From positions 1,798,001 through 1,862,000 of the forward strand of contig CP084611.1 of NCBI GenBank assembly GCA_025917655.1: a stretch of 64,000 bases of DNA. The letters run 5' to 3'. The position numbers were made by a program, and so were the translations under genes. Source of the stretch: Chlorella sorokiniana (Eukaryota; Chlorophyta; Trebouxiophyceae; Chlorellales; Chlorellaceae). Below are positions 44,971-56,683 of this stretch, piece after piece; positions within the stretch are counted from its first letter, which is position 1, and each line of letters opens with the position of its first letter. A model generated the notes under the pieces. The model saw only the letters and a list, made by a program, of their open reading frames with translations. It did no database searches and was not told where the DNA came from.

Positions 44971-47575
44971 ATGAAGATTGCCTGCATCGGCAAGTTCGCT
45001 GCTCTGACTTGCTTTCCTCATCGCCAGAAATACTTCCGCCCGGCGCCCCCTCCGAACCTTGCACCTTTGTCCAGTTGAACGGGGCAACTGCGGTTGGCAG
45101 CAGCACCCGATCTGGCCGCGGCCGAGCGTCTTGCGCCCCTCCCAACTGCTGACATCTTTCTACCGTATGGTCCGCCCACCTTGCGTGCAGGTGCCGGCTA
45201 TGTGGGTGAGTAGGGGTTGGCGGTTGCAGTTTGCGATCGCCTCGTCTGCGGCAGTGACGCAGCGGCGGTTGATTTACACAGGCACCCCAGTTGTGGCGTC
45301 CTTGCCCTGTGCATCACCTCTGACTAACCCTTTTTGTGCCTCATGTTTTGACGTGATGGACAGGCGGGCCCACAATGGCCATGGTGAGCTGCCACCCTCT
45401 CCACTTTCAATTGCGGCCAGACAATTTCAACCAGTACTCCGCATGCTGAGCTGCACAGCTGCCTGGGCTCACCTGTGCCCTCTGCTGCCCTGTAGATCGC
45501 CCTCAAGTGTCCAGAGATTGAGGTGGTGGTGGTGGACATTAACGAGGTACGCATCGCCGCCTGGAACACTGACAAGCTGCCTATCTACGAGCCGGGCCTG
45601 CTGGAGGTGGTCAAGGAGGCGCGCGGCCGCAACCTCTTCTTCTCCACTGACGTCAACAAGCACGTTGCAGAGGCCGACATCGTCTTTGTCAGGTGCGCTG
45701 TTGTAACCGTCACACATGTGGTGCGAGATGGCAGCAACCAGGGCTTGAACAACGCTCCCCCCGCTGCCCTGCCCGCAGCGTCAACACCCCCACCAAAACG
45801 CGCGGCGTGGGTGCGGGCAAGGCTGCCGATCTCACGTACTGGGAGGGCGCAGCGCGCGTGATCGCCTCAGTGTCTAAGAGCAGCAAGATCATTGTGGAGA
45901 AGTCCACGGTGCCCGTCAAGACCGCAGATGCTATTGAGAAGGTGGGTGGGCTTTGTTTGGGAGGGCGGTGCTTTTCTCTTGACGCTCTTCTGTTGGACTT
46001 CTTGCAAACTGCTGGCCTCCAAATGCATGCAGGTGCTGCGCCGCAATTGCAGCAACCCTGCAGTCCAGTTCGAGATCTTGTCCAACCCCGAGTTCTTGGC
46101 GGAGGGCACCGCCATTGAGGACCTCACCTGCCCCGATCGCGTGCTGATTGGTGGCAAGGACACGGAGTCTGGCCGTGCTGCCATTGCCACCCTGGCAAGG
46201 TGGGCACGCAAGCTGGGCTTTGTGTGCATAAGCCTGTGTGAGCATTTGCCGATGCTTGTGGCGTGCACTATGCAGTGTGTATGAGCACTGGATCCCCAAG
46301 GAGCGCATCCTCTGCACGAACCTGTGGTCTGCTGAGCTGTCCAAGTTGACTGCCAACGCCATGCTGGCACAGCGCATCTCCTCTGTCAACTCCATATCCG
46401 CGCTGTGCGAGGCCACTGGTGGGTGCTGAGGCAATTGTCGTCGCCCAATGCAGCTTCCTGCGCAGCCTTGTGCTAGCTGGCTGTGTTAAGCTTGCCGTGC
46501 TGCGGTGCAGGCGCTGACGTCCAACAGGTGTCCAAGGCCATTGGCACCGACTCGCGCATCGGCCCCAAGTTCCTCAACGCCTCTGTGGGCTTTGGCGGCA
46601 GCTGCTTCCAGAAAGATATCCTTAACCTGGTGTACATCTGCGAGACGGTTGGCCTTCAGCAGGTGGCTGACTACTGGCACCAGGTGCGAGGGCTTGCTGG
46701 GCTTCAAACCAAGCGTCTCCGAGCGTGTTGCAACGCATGCCGTTCAAACCGTGTTGCCCCAATGTTGTGTGCATCAGGTCATCCTCATGAATGATTTCCA
46801 GAAGCAGCGCTTTGTGGAGCGTGTGATCAGCGCTATGTTTAACACCATCTCAAAGAAGAAACTTGCAATCTTTGGCTTTGCTTTCAAAAAGGATACTGGT
46901 GACACCCGCGAGACGCCAGCCATCGATGTTTGCCGCGGGCTGATGGCGGACGGTGCCAACGTGGGATTGTCACAATGCCAATTCCAAACAATGAATGGTG
47001 CTGCTGCACCTGCAGTAACACACATTCATTGTGTGCCGCAGGTTTGCGTGTACGATCCTGAGGTGGCCGACGACCAGATCTACCAGGACCTTGGCACAGA
47101 GAAGTTTGAGTGGGACCACCCCAGCCCCCGTTCCTCTCCCATCCCCAAGACGGCCATTGCCATCAGCCACGTGCGCGGCCTGCAGCTGGCATTGGCCACT
47201 GCAATGCTGTGCTTGAATTGTGTCTCGCTGTTAGGGTTTCCAGCAGGCCCTCTGCCTTCTGGCCTGCAGGATCCCATGGATGCGGCTCGCGATGCCCACG
47301 GCATCTGTATCCTGACCGAGTGGGATTGCTTCAAGAGCTATGACTACCAGGCCATTTACGACAGCATGGTCAAGCCTGCCTTCATCTTTGATGGCCGCAA
47401 CATCCTGGATCACAATAAGCTGCGGTACGAATAATCGACATACTTGCCTGTTGAGCATACTGTAGCGCCCGGGGCTGACTGTCACTTGTATGTGGTTTTA
47501 CTGTGCAGGGAGATTGGCTTCATTGTTTACGCTCTGGGCAAGCCACTGGACCCCTTCCTGCAGAAGCAGTACTGA
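44971..47575 (+). CDS. UGD: UDP-glucose 6-dehydrogenase
   Basis: Oxidises UDP-glucose to UDP-glucuronate with two NAD+, supplying cell-wall sugars. The first 18 codons are split over three tiny exons: 44971-44989 (19 nt), 45191-45205 (15 nt) and 45364-45383 (20 nt). Together they give the Rossmann motif MKIACIGAGYVGGPTMAM. The first intron has a GC donor (44990). Then [20 protein letters not shown] (about 45499), [57 protein letters not shown] (about 46075), [20 protein letters not shown], catalytic-Cys motif [19 protein letters not shown] (about 46590-46646), [20 protein letters not shown] (about 46862), [34 protein letters not shown], and [18 protein letters not shown] to TGA 47573-47575. 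It is complete in length and probably cytosolic. TGTAA at 47672 follows the stop. Confidence 0.95.
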
Positions 47576-47671
47576 TACAGATGTTGAAATGGACTGATTG
47601 TTAAGTTATCGTCAGTATTCAGCTCTTTGCACTGTGGTTGTTAGTTACATATGCAACAAGCAAAAATGGGT

Positions 47672-47676
47672 TGTAA
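47672..47676 (+). promoter_or_regulatory. TGTAA polyadenylation-type signal after UGDH
   Basis: TGTAA lies 97 bp after the UGDH stop and 16 bp before the convergent transporter's stop. Its role as a poly(A) signal is inferred from position and from chlorophyte usage. Confidence 0.5.
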
Positions 47677-47691
47677 AGCTCCTGCGGAAGC

Positions 47692-49980
47692 TCAAGGCCC
47701 CATCATGCGAGGGCTGATGACGCGGTATCGAGCCAGCGAGCGGCTGAGCGACCCAGAATGAGCGTTCAGCTGCATTGTGGCCTTGAAACTGCCCACGGAT
47801 GTGTCCATTGCAATAGGCATGCTGCCTGCCAGCGAAGGGATGGCAGTACTCGCTGGCACATCAAGTGCACTGGATGGGGCAGTTTCTTCTGTGTTTGTCA
47901 ACGCAGCTTCGTCAGTAACATGGGCAATCTCCTCCGCCAGCTCCGCCTCATCTCCTTTGCCATAAATGACAGTCCCTGCTACCAGCACCACAAACCTGCA
48001 GGCACCACAAAGGACTCTGTGCAGAAGGAGGCCTTGCCCCATTTTTTTGTCGATCGTTTGCACAGCAATTAGGAGGCGCACCCTGCAGCTTGAATCCAGC
48101 TGTACACGCTCCAGCTTTCTCCCAGCTTTCCCATGCCGAGTGGAGTGTAGAAAAGAATCTGCGGGCGAGGCAAGCAGAAGTACGTGCTGCTTAGCCAAAA
48201 GCACAACATGCCTGGGTCCCCGTTTATAGCTTACCAGGTCTACCAGCCACACAAACAGGGTGCGCATTGTCTCCAGCACAGTCCTGAAGCCAGAGCACAA
48301 AGAGCGCATCAGTGTTGGTGCTGCCAGGCATGCCTCAGTGCACCAAACACTTGCCTGAATACGGCGCCCAGGTGCCCAGTGACACACATACCAGACACAT
48401 TGTAAAGGAGCAGCGCACATGCATCTATCACCAACACCGTCGCAATCACGCCACTGTGGGTGATCATCTGCATCGTGGAAGCGCTTTTATGTATTGATTT
48501 GGTTGGCAAGGCGGAGCACTCCAATTACATCCTCACATGCCAGGTGTCCAGTGAATCCTCATGAAGGCCCTGGCCGTCAACGCCAGGAAGACGCTGCATA
48601 AACGCAGATGCCATACCAGTCTGAGCCATGCAACAGTGGAGTGTCAAAGTTCTTCACGTGCAGACAAGTTAGGCCTACCTGTACGATGGGCAGCACCAGC
48701 AACAACATTGTGGCCGCGCCAAGAACGCCCTCGTAGCCCACAATCTTCAGAGGAGGAATGGCGAGGTCCGCCATAAAAAGTCTTCGAAGGTAATCTGTGC
48801 TGCTTGGACACACTGACTGCACAACATTAAATGCAGAGAGGAGACAGGGGAATTGACAGGCCTACAGAGAAGAAGTAACCAGCAAAACAGTTGCTGGACG
48901 TGCTGCCAACCTGGCAATGATGAGGCCCATGCCCGTGAGCATGGCTTCCTTGCTGACCGGATGACTTGCACTGCCCTCGCCTGCAGTTTTTTCAAAGTTG
49001 CTGAGCCGCTGTTGTCGAGAGCAAAGCAAACAAGGTGCCAAGCAGCTCTCATGCTCACCCGACAGCATGCTGCTGACCCCCACAAGGGTGATGCCAACCA
49101 CACAGCAAGCAATGCCACCGTAATGGTACCGGTTCAGACTGCAAGGACAACACGCTCACAAATGGACTCCTTGCAGGGACAGAGAAACACCACAGTCGAC
49201 AACCGACCTTCGCCGCAGGAAAATGACAGCGAACAGAGCTGCGAACAGCATCTCAGCGCCACGCATCATCTGGTAGACAGAGGCTGTGACTGCAGTCCAA
49301 CGGGCCAGCTTTTCAGCCATAGCATGCCGGGAGACGCTTAAGCTAAGCAAACCGTGCCAGGTTTACCTGACAGCAGGCCCACATTCATGAGGACAGTCGC
49401 GATTAAGTCGAAGGCAGTGGGAATGAACAGCATGAGCGCCTGCGCCAGTTCACTGTGACGTCTGATGCCATTCAGACCCTCCTGCGAGAGAAGTCGGTTC
49501 CTCAGTGATTCTAAAGGAGTTTAAGGGTGAAAACCTAGGCCGTTGCGATAGACTGCTTACCCCTTGTGCAAGCAGCGGTTCAGCTGCTTCGGCGGCGGCA
49601 GCTGCCTTTTGCGGCCACGCCGCTCCAAAATAAAGGCTAAAGGCAAACAAAAGCTCATGCCAGTGAACATGACCGTAGTCATAGCCCACGGCTTCTCAAA
49701 GCGCTTGAGGTCGCCATCCCGGCCTGTGCCCTCCAGCTCGTATACTGAGGTGTTGACAAGGGCGGCATACAGGACAGTGGCGTCAGGCTCGCCGGCAGCG
49801 GTGTCAGGGAGAGCATGGAGGATACTGTGGCGTATTAAAGAGTAGCAAAGGGTGCAACTCTACGTTTCCAAGGGTTGCCCTAACACTCGACTTGCCTAGC
49901 TTTGCAAAGAGGGATGTCGCGGTCCCAAATCCCACCAATCCTGCCACCGAAACAGACGATGAGCTGAAAAGGGGACCCAT
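47692..49980 (-). CDS. SLC35F6-like drug/metabolite-superfamily transporter
   Basis: Start ATG 49980 (MGPLFSSSSVSVAGLVGFGT), joined through a GC-donor intron (donor at 49895) to YELEGTGRDGDLKRFEKPWA and MTTVMFTGMSFCLPLA (about 49645-49750). Successive hydrophobic exons follow: a segment near 49380-49460, MMRGAEMLFAALFAVIFLRR (about 49205-49270), LNRYHYGGIACCVVGITLVG and VSSMLSGEHES (about 49050-49140), FLWRTSPF region (about 48770), IATVLVIDACALLLYNVSGM with CVTGHLGAVFR (about 48360-48450), TVLETMRTLFVWLVDLV (about 48230-48285), LVVLVAGTVIYGKGDEAELA, then a hydrophilic tail ending SPRMMGP at 47692. The order and the YNVSG..VT.H..AV motif match SLC35F-type ten-helix carriers of endomembranes. 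The substrate is unknown. Confidence 0.8.
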
Positions 49981-50280
49981 GGCATCAAAAGGGTTCCGAG
50001 GCTACTGTGATTCAAACGAACCCTTACGCTGAGATTCAGCTTGGATTTCGAACTTGACCGGCGAGCGAATTGCTATCGGTCGCAGCTGCCCTCGGGAGTG
50101 TGCCACTACAGCAGTACATGCGTTCCAAGACGAACCCATTGAGGACGGACCCGCAGAGAATCAGGCGGGAGCCAATTCAATACTGCAGTCAGTTCGGCAG
50201 GCAGGCCCCCTGCTGCTGTGCCCCACGCCCTCCCACGCCCTCGTCGCCACGTATACGTGCCGGCCTGCCAATTACTCAAG
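49981..50280. other. Divergent promoter region, transporter / ceramide synthase
   Basis: No gene supported; several short frames only. It presumably holds both transcription starts. Confidence 0.5.
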
Positions 50281-52225
50281 ATGGAGGAAAAGACCTGGGC
50301 GGACTGGATGCAACAGCAGGCGCCCGATGTGGAGGAGCTGCTAGCGCGCATATTTGATGGCAGCGGCCTGCTGCAGGGCGGCGCATCAGACTATGTTATG
50401 GCACTGGCCATTGCCTGCGCGTTCCCCATCATGCGCTTCATCATGGACCGGCGTGTCTATGGGGTGCGATGGTTTGCTTGCAGGCGCTAGCTGAGCTTTG
50501 CTGAAGGTTCAAAGACCCCTGCCAGTTGCCCCGCATCCCGCGGCCCCAACACACCCCTCTGTTCGACTGTGCAGCCCATTGCTCGCCACGTATTGCGCAT
50601 TCCCACCGGGGATCCAAAGAAAACTGATGAGACTGTCAGCCAGGAACAACTTGACACATTCGAGAAGTTCAAAGGCGAGTTTACTGTGCAGCTACACTGC
50701 TGGTATGCGACACTCGAGCTGAGTGCCGCTTAGCATTGCAGCGTTACGCCTGCTTCAACATACTATGCCACATGCAGAGTCGGCTTACAAATGTGGCGTG
50801 CAGATCTGCTTTACTGTAGTGCTCTTACTGGTCGGCCTGAACAAGCCGTGAGTGCCCACTGCTGTCCATGTCCATGCCGCATGCTGGCTCAACCTGTCGT
50901 AACCAGCAACCCGTAATACTCACCCTGCTGTTGCCTCTGCAGGTGGTTCTATGACACCAAGCTGTACTGGGCAGAGTGTAGCTGGCCATGTGAAGTGCCC
51001 ATTAGCTATGGCGAGCGCTTTGTTTATTGCCTTGTGCTGGGCTTTTATGTGCAGGTGGGCACTGGTGCAGCACCACCAGGGTTGCACGGGCATAGTAGGT
51101 TGATTAAGCATCGCTGTCATTGCCTTGGCAGGCGGTGCCAATGCTCTTCTTGTGGGAGACCAAGCGCAAGGACAGGCTTGAAGTTTTTGCACATCATGTG
51201 GCCACCATTGTGCTCATTGCGTATTCCTACTACCTCAAGTGAGGCATCACCAACCAAAGGATATGGGACAGTAAAGACATCACTTGAACGTGTGCTGCCA
51301 GGACTGGTCTCGCGGCTTGCAAGGCATATGTCTGCCTGTGTTTGCAGCCTGACACGTGTGGGCGTCATGGTGCTTGTGTGCCATGAGAGCAACGATATTT
51401 TCCTTGAGGCAGCAAAGGTGGGTGGGTGGGTTGATGGTCTGCTGTCCTGGTTTTCCACGTCAGTTCCATGCCCTTGGGCATCTTTGACATATCTTTCTGC
51501 CAGTTTCGCACGCCAATCTTTTGACTTTTGACTAGCGCGTATTGCTCGGTAAACCGCTGCAGATGGCAAGATACGCCAAGCAGGAGGCCCTTACAACTGC
51601 AGTTTTCGTTTGTAAGTGATTTCAAGCTTGACTGCTGCATTCAGCAATCAGTAATGAGCTGAACCTACCAACTGTCTGCAGTGTTCATGCTTAGTTGGTT
51701 TACAACCAGGGTGTTCATGTTTCCCATCTTTGTCATCAGGAGCACTTTGTTTGAATCAATGGTGATTGCTTTGTTGCACATGCAGCTCGTTGCCACATGT
51801 GCGCCTGCGCCTATGCACCCTCACAATCTTGGGTCCCAAACTGCTGCATGCGCAGGCCCGAGCCAACGAGCTTGGTGTTCACATCCAGCCTCATCATGCA
51901 ATTTTGAATGGATTCCTCATCTTTCTCTACTGCCTGCACGTCTACTGGTGAGAGCATCTGCGATTTTTTGAAACTCCAGACAGCCTGCTGATGGGCTGCA
52001 GCTATGCGTTGTGCTCCTCTCCAGGTCCTACCTCATCCTACGAATTGCAGTCAAGCAGTTGACCACCGGTGGCGCAGGTCAGACTGCCTGACACACATGA
52101 CCACTGGTCACACCTCCCCACCCCTTCACATAACCCGCAACCACTGTTCTAGTTTTTGTTTTGCAGATGACATCCGTGAAGAGCCAGCAGCCCAAGTCAC
52201 ATCAGCCAACAAGAGGGTTATGTAA
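50281..52225 (+). CDS. LAG1: Ceramide synthase (LAG1/LASS, TLC domain)
   Basis: N-acylates sphingoid bases in the ER. ATG 50281 (MEEKTWADWMQQQAPDVEEL), first membrane segment YVMALAIACAFPIMRFIM, then ARHVLRIPTGDPKKT, KFKESAYKCGVQICFTVVLL (about 50785), WFYDTKLYWAECSWPCEVPI, FVYCLVLGFYVQAVPMLFLW, and the Lag1 motif HHVATIVLIAYSYYLNLTRV followed by GVMVLVCHESNDIFLEAAK (about 51200-51418), containing the paired histidines and the downstream HESND in place of HDxSD. Then MARYAKQEALTTAVF, FMLSWFTTRVFMFPIFVIRS, ILNGFLIFLYCLHVYW and SYLILRIAVKQLTTGG. The tail DDIREEPAAQVTSANKRVM ends at TAA 52223-52225. The last codons overlap the 3' end of the convergent REXO4-like gene by 8 bp, and the stop sits within TGTAA. 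Confidence 0.92.
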
Positions 52226-53466
52226 TGGCATTTGAGCGCTCCCATTCCTGCGGGAACAATCCTGAGCAATAGAAAGTCAAGGGCGGCAACTCCAGCTTGT
52301 ACCCCCCACACTTGAGGTGCCTCACCCGGCGATGTTTCAAGTATAGATACAGAGCTGCACGGGCATCGTCCACCTGTGCAGAGAGAAGTAAAGGTCAAGC
52401 AGAGTGTCAACATCAAGTGACTCAAAGTGCAAAACTCACAGGGCTATGGCACCCTTCTTGTATCACCAGCCCAAGCTCCAGCGCAAGGTGACGCAGCGCG
52501 CGAGGCTTCAGCCTGCCAGCCTGTAAGCAGCAAGATGTCGCAGGCAGGTGACCCTGCATGCATGCAGGGTAGCATTCATTACTAGTTGATGCCCCTTACC
52601 TGACTTTTCATGAGAGGCGGATATTTGGCTGTGTCCCGGACATCACTCTTGGGATGCGAAAGCTGCAACACCTGCACGAGTACGTCGAGCCTTGACATCA
52701 GGCACAGGGCACTGATATGTAGGACAGGACAGCACCTATATCCCACCTCCAAATCGTTGATTAAGGCATGTCCAACCAGAATGCGGCCCCTTAGAAGGTC
52801 TCCGACCTGCTGCTGCACAGCATGAAACGAGGGTGCATCACGCAAGTCGCTCCACCGTACGCCAGACACACTGGTGCGAAAATCTGTGACGCGCTCCTGT
52901 GGACGGACAAAGCTGTCCAACAGAACGTGCCCGGCACTGTTAACGACGCACACCCTGCATGGGACGGCGGCCATTGTCACCAGTCCAGCTCGAGCAGTGT
53001 TACGCCAATTGTCAGCAGTCACCTTGCCAATGCAGAGCGTTCGCCACCATCACCAACCCCCACCATCTCGCAATCAAGAGCTATGACTTTGGTGGCTTCT
53101 TGGGAGCTGCCCAAAGGGGGAAGCATCGGCTGCAGAGTATGTTCATGGTGTGGTGCCTGCGTTCCACACTACGATTGACGTGTCTGGAAATCGGTGCACA
53201 CACACAGGCGCCTCTGCAATCCCCTTGCAACACAACACACCTTGCGTACTCGAGGCACATTCCCCAGTTTCTTGTGCAATGTATGCCGCAGGGCTGCCCA
53301 GTTGCTGCCTGGCGCCGCACTGGGCTGCGCTTGTGCCGCCGTGGACAACAAAGGGGCGGAGCCGGCCGGCGTCGTTTGCAGGCAGCTCAACTTGGTTGTC
53401 AGAGGTCCCCTGTGGTTGCAGCTCGCTGTGTACCCTTGGCTTAAACTTGTTGGGCTTGCGGGCCAT
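52218..53466 (-). CDS. REXO4-type 3'-5' RNA exonuclease (DEDDh)
   Basis: Start ATG 53466 (MARKPNKFKPRVHSELQPQG), basic and nucleolar-like. The exonuclease domain follows: KVIALDCEMVGVGDGGERSA (about 53030-53090; catalytic D and E), VCVVNSAGHVLLDSFVRPQE with SVSGVRWSDLRDAPSF (about 52820-52960), GRILVGHALINDLEVL (about 52750-52795; third acidic residue), SHPKSDVRDTAKYPPLMKSQ (about 52605-52665), LKPRALRHLALELGLVIQEG, and VDDARAALYLYLKHRR (about 52331-52378; last D of the set). Splicing 52246-52330 gives KHRREWERSNAIT ending TAA 52220-52218, matching the EWE tail usual in REXO4. Reading through instead adds VRHLKCGGYKLELPPL in frame. The 3' coding end overlaps that of the ceramide synthase. Confidence 0.87.
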
Positions 53467-53830
53467 GGCTGTTCTAGTGTGTGAGTGTTCTAGTACTAGC
53501 TCAGGCTCAGCTAGGTCTGGTCAAGTCTGGATGGTTACAAAAGAAGAGAGAACTGGTCCCGAAACAGTCAGAGTTGCGGTAATGACTGCATGAGAACGTA
53601 CTAGTTCATGGAGAACTCATGGTGGGCGCTCTAGATGCATCGCAATATGCATAGAATCAATCGCAAAGAACAGAAGAATAGTCAGAGCAGTAATAGTTTC
53701 AGCCGCTTATCTACTGCTTGCCGAAGTGCCTCTGCTGCACTCCTCCCCCTCCTGAAAAAGTAACAACTGTACTTTCGGCAGAGCCAGCACCTGCGGGGTT
53801 CGCTCCCGGGCACTGTTCTAAGTTGCACAA
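53467..53830. other. Divergent promoter region REXO4-like / presenilin
   Basis: No gene supported. It has short repeats of CTAGTACTAG and GCTCAGGCTCAG type near 53495-53520. Sequence composition is more AT-rich than neighbouring exons. Confidence 0.5.
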
Positions 53831-55631
53831 ATGTCTACGAGGCCCCCGCGCAGCGTTCTTGACGATCTGGGAGCGGAGTTGACGGGCATCGTGGCGCCCA
53901 CCTCGTTGTGCATGGTCGCGACTCTGGCGGTCACGAATATCTTGAATCCTAATGGAGAATCGGACACCAACGCAGTATGGTTGGCGCAAGCGGTTTATTC
54001 AGAGCAAGTGAGCCCTCACTGGGAGGGCTGTCGCGGCACTGCCAGCGGGCCCCACCGCACCCCCGCTCTTCCGCGCTGGCGAAAAGTTCATGGTTGGGGA
54101 GGGATCTTTTCATCCCTTCAGGGCCAGGGGATGAATCTTGGGAAAGCTGAAGGGGAGGGAGCTTAGAAGAGGAGGGAGGAAGCAATGCTGCACCCCACCT
54201 CACCCCCTGGCGTGCACCCGCTTCCCGCAAACGCGCACCCCACCAACACACCTTCTTGTGTTTTCCTCCCAGGATGGAGCCTCTGCTGCCAGCAACTTTG
54301 TCGGGGCCCTCCTCAACTCCATTGTCTTTGTCCTGGCTGTGGCTTTCATGACCTTCCTCCTTGCGCTCTGCTTTAAACATGGGGTAAAGCAAGGATGAAC
54401 GGCCAGACTTGGGATGGGCAGGAGCATAATGCCCTTCCCCTTCCCCTTTTATGCAGTGCATGAACTGTATCAAAGCCTACATGGGCGCTGCAGGCTTCAG
54501 CATCTACTTTGTGCTGTCAGGACTTGTAACTCTGGAGCTATTGCAAAAGTCGGCCATACCGTTGGATGTCCTCTCTTTCCTCTCACTCCTCGCTAACTTT
54601 GCTATGGTCGGCTCGCTGACGTTTTTTTTTTTCTGCCTGCGCCGCTAACAATGAAGCAAGGCTACCTCATTTGGACAGGTGATGTGTGCATTGGCTGAGT
54701 CATTGCGTGTGTTGGCATCATTTGTGCCAACCGAAGGTATGCAGGGGTAATGACGGCCTTTGTCTTTTCGTGGCTTCCGCCATGGACCTGCTGGGTCTTG
54801 TTGGTGGCCATGGCTTGTTATGACCTTGTTGCCGTGCTCATGCCAGGTGGGGGAATCGGCGACATGCGATCGTTCTGCACCTGGCCAGGTCTACAATCGT
54901 CGTTATATGTTCGCCTGCAGGCGGCCCGCTCAAGATGCTGGTCGAACTGGCCGAGGAGAGATCGGAACCCATTCCTGCCCTGGTGTTTGAGGGGCGTCCA
55001 GTGCACCGTGTCACTCCCCAGCCAGCAGATGTCCGTGATGACACTCTGGCGCTCTCCGATGCCAGCGTGCGCCTTCCAGTTCAGGTTGATGCTTATACAA
55101 ACCCGCGCGACCTGAGCAGCAGCGCAACAGAGATGCAACGAGACGAGGAGACTCTAGCTCTGCTGCGGCGACCAGATTTTGAAGCTGAAGACGAGTTTCT
55201 CGTGCTTCCAGACAGCATCAAGTTGGGTTTGGTGAGTGCCCATGGCTCCTGCTTGGACATTTCTTTCAATGCTGAGCATCTCACCGCTTCTGTCCCACCC
55301 TCTGCAGGGCGATTTCATCTTCTACTCGCTATTGCTTGTTCGTGCGACGCAGTCAGGCGGGTGTGTGGCGGCTCTGGGTGTGTTCCTGGCAACCTTGGCA
55401 GGTGGGGTGGTGTCATCCTACATGCTGCACGTTTGGCGCACTTGTTCTCATATCCAATGTCTTGCGCGGACCGCAGGGCTGGGGTGTACATTGGTATGGC
55501 TAGGGCTGGCTCAGAAAGCGTTGCCCGCTCTGCCCATATCCATTGGTGCAGCTCTTCTATGCTACGCTCTGATAGCCTTTGTGTTGCAGCAGGTGTTACT
55601 GCCGTCAGCGACTGTGCTGGTGCTGGTATGA
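53831..55631 (+). CDS. PS: Presenilin (gamma-secretase catalytic aspartyl protease)
   Basis: ATG 53831 (MSTRPPRSVLDDLGAELTGI). Membrane segments follow: APTSLCMVATLAVTNIL, NFVGALLNSIVFVLAVAF (about 54296), CMNCIKAYMGAAGFSIYFVL (about 54456), LLANFAMVGSLTFFFF, YAGVMTAFVFSWLPPWTCWV (about 54740). The first catalytic motif is YD in ACYDLVAVLMPGG (about 54815), followed by GPLKMLVELAEERSEPIPAL (about 54920) and a hydrophilic loop. The second catalytic motif GLGD spans the intron: SIKLGL joined to GDFIFYSLLLVRATQ (about 55215 and 55310). The PAL motif is in KALPALPISIGAALL (about 55515-55560). The end is about 55631; the final residues (VLLPSATVLVLV) are less certain. All three presenilin signatures are present, so an active intramembrane protease is expected. 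The rest of gamma-secretase is not encoded here. Confidence 0.92.
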
Positions 55632-55732
55632 CTGTTAGACAGCCCGCTCATCAATACACTTCCTAGGAGCCCAGGCTCAAAGCTGTCTCTAGTAGCATGC
55701 CGAGATTTGGTGCTGCTGCATGGCCCTCTTCC

Positions 55733-56226
55733 TCAGCCATACTCCACCCAGCCGCCTGAATGCTGCTGCTGCCAGCGTCGTGTCTTGTGGCTGGCCTCCT
55801 CCTCAGCTGCTGCTTCCAGCACCTCTTCCATGGCCGCCTCGAGTTCGGCGGCCAGGGAGGTGTCGTGGGCTGGCTGTTGGCAGGGCGCCCCCGCTCCTTG
55901 TGATGTCAAAACAGCATTGGTCCCAAGCGCTCGGTTGCCATTTCCAACTCGACGATCGCCCTGTCAAGTTCTACTCTGTGCTGTTCTGTTGCTCTTGACT
56001 CGGGATATGCTCGGAGCGCCTTTGTAGCGCCCTCCAGTTCTGCGATGACAAGTCTCAAGCGTGCAGCGGCCTGCTCATTGCATGCATGCAGAAGCTGGAA
56101 CTCTAAACAACCCCTGCGCAGCTCTGCTGCTGAAGCCGTCGCCACCGCCGCTGCTGAGGCAGCGATGGTTGCCTCCTCCTGAACATCCTGCTGTGATTCC
56201 ATTTGTAAACTGCCGCAGTTCTGCAT
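55733..56226 (-). CDS. Small coiled-coil protein, unrecognised
   Basis: ATG 56226 (MQNCGSLQMESQQDVQEEAT) begins an Ala/Glu/Leu-rich helical protein with LRRGCLEFQLLHACNEQAAA, RLRLVIAELEGATKALRAYP and HRVELDRAIVELEMATERLG. In the literal frame it stops at 55906. A shifted frame continues in protein-like sequence (AAELEAAMEEVLEAAAEEEA, TRRWQQQHSGGWVEYG) to TGA 55733-55735, and the join falls on the CCC run 55922-55924 (sense GGG). One missing base is therefore likely and the span given includes the continuation. It probably forms a coiled coil of about 160 residues. Its stop is 101 bp from that of the convergent presenilin gene. Function unknown. Confidence 0.5.
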
Positions 56227-56683
56227 CTCGTTAAGGGTTTGAGCCCTGTATTGCCCACACTGTGCTGCGCCCGGCAACGTATCTCATTAAAATATTACTA
56301 GGGTTACTTACAGCTCGCCCTTACAGTGAGAGCCGCTGAATACTAATTGGCTCGACAGCCGGCTCACGCCTCAATGAGAACATTCACCCACGGCCCATAG
56401 ATCAGGCTATTGATCTATGTTTTAGTCATATAAGCACGAGAGATGACCCTCCCTGTGACCACCCCTGACGACCCGCCTGCGGCAGCGGCGGCAGGTGCCA
56501 CCGCCTCTGCCGACGAAGAGCCGTTGCTGCAAAGAACACGGCACGCGCTGGATATTCAAGGCTTAGATGACGGGCGCAGCTCCGTGGAGAAAGGCTATGG
56601 GCGCAGCAGAGCGCAAACTCCTGTTGCATCGGTTTCCATCACTGCGGTGCTGCCTGGGGGCTAAGCCCTGAGAGCGGCGCTAC

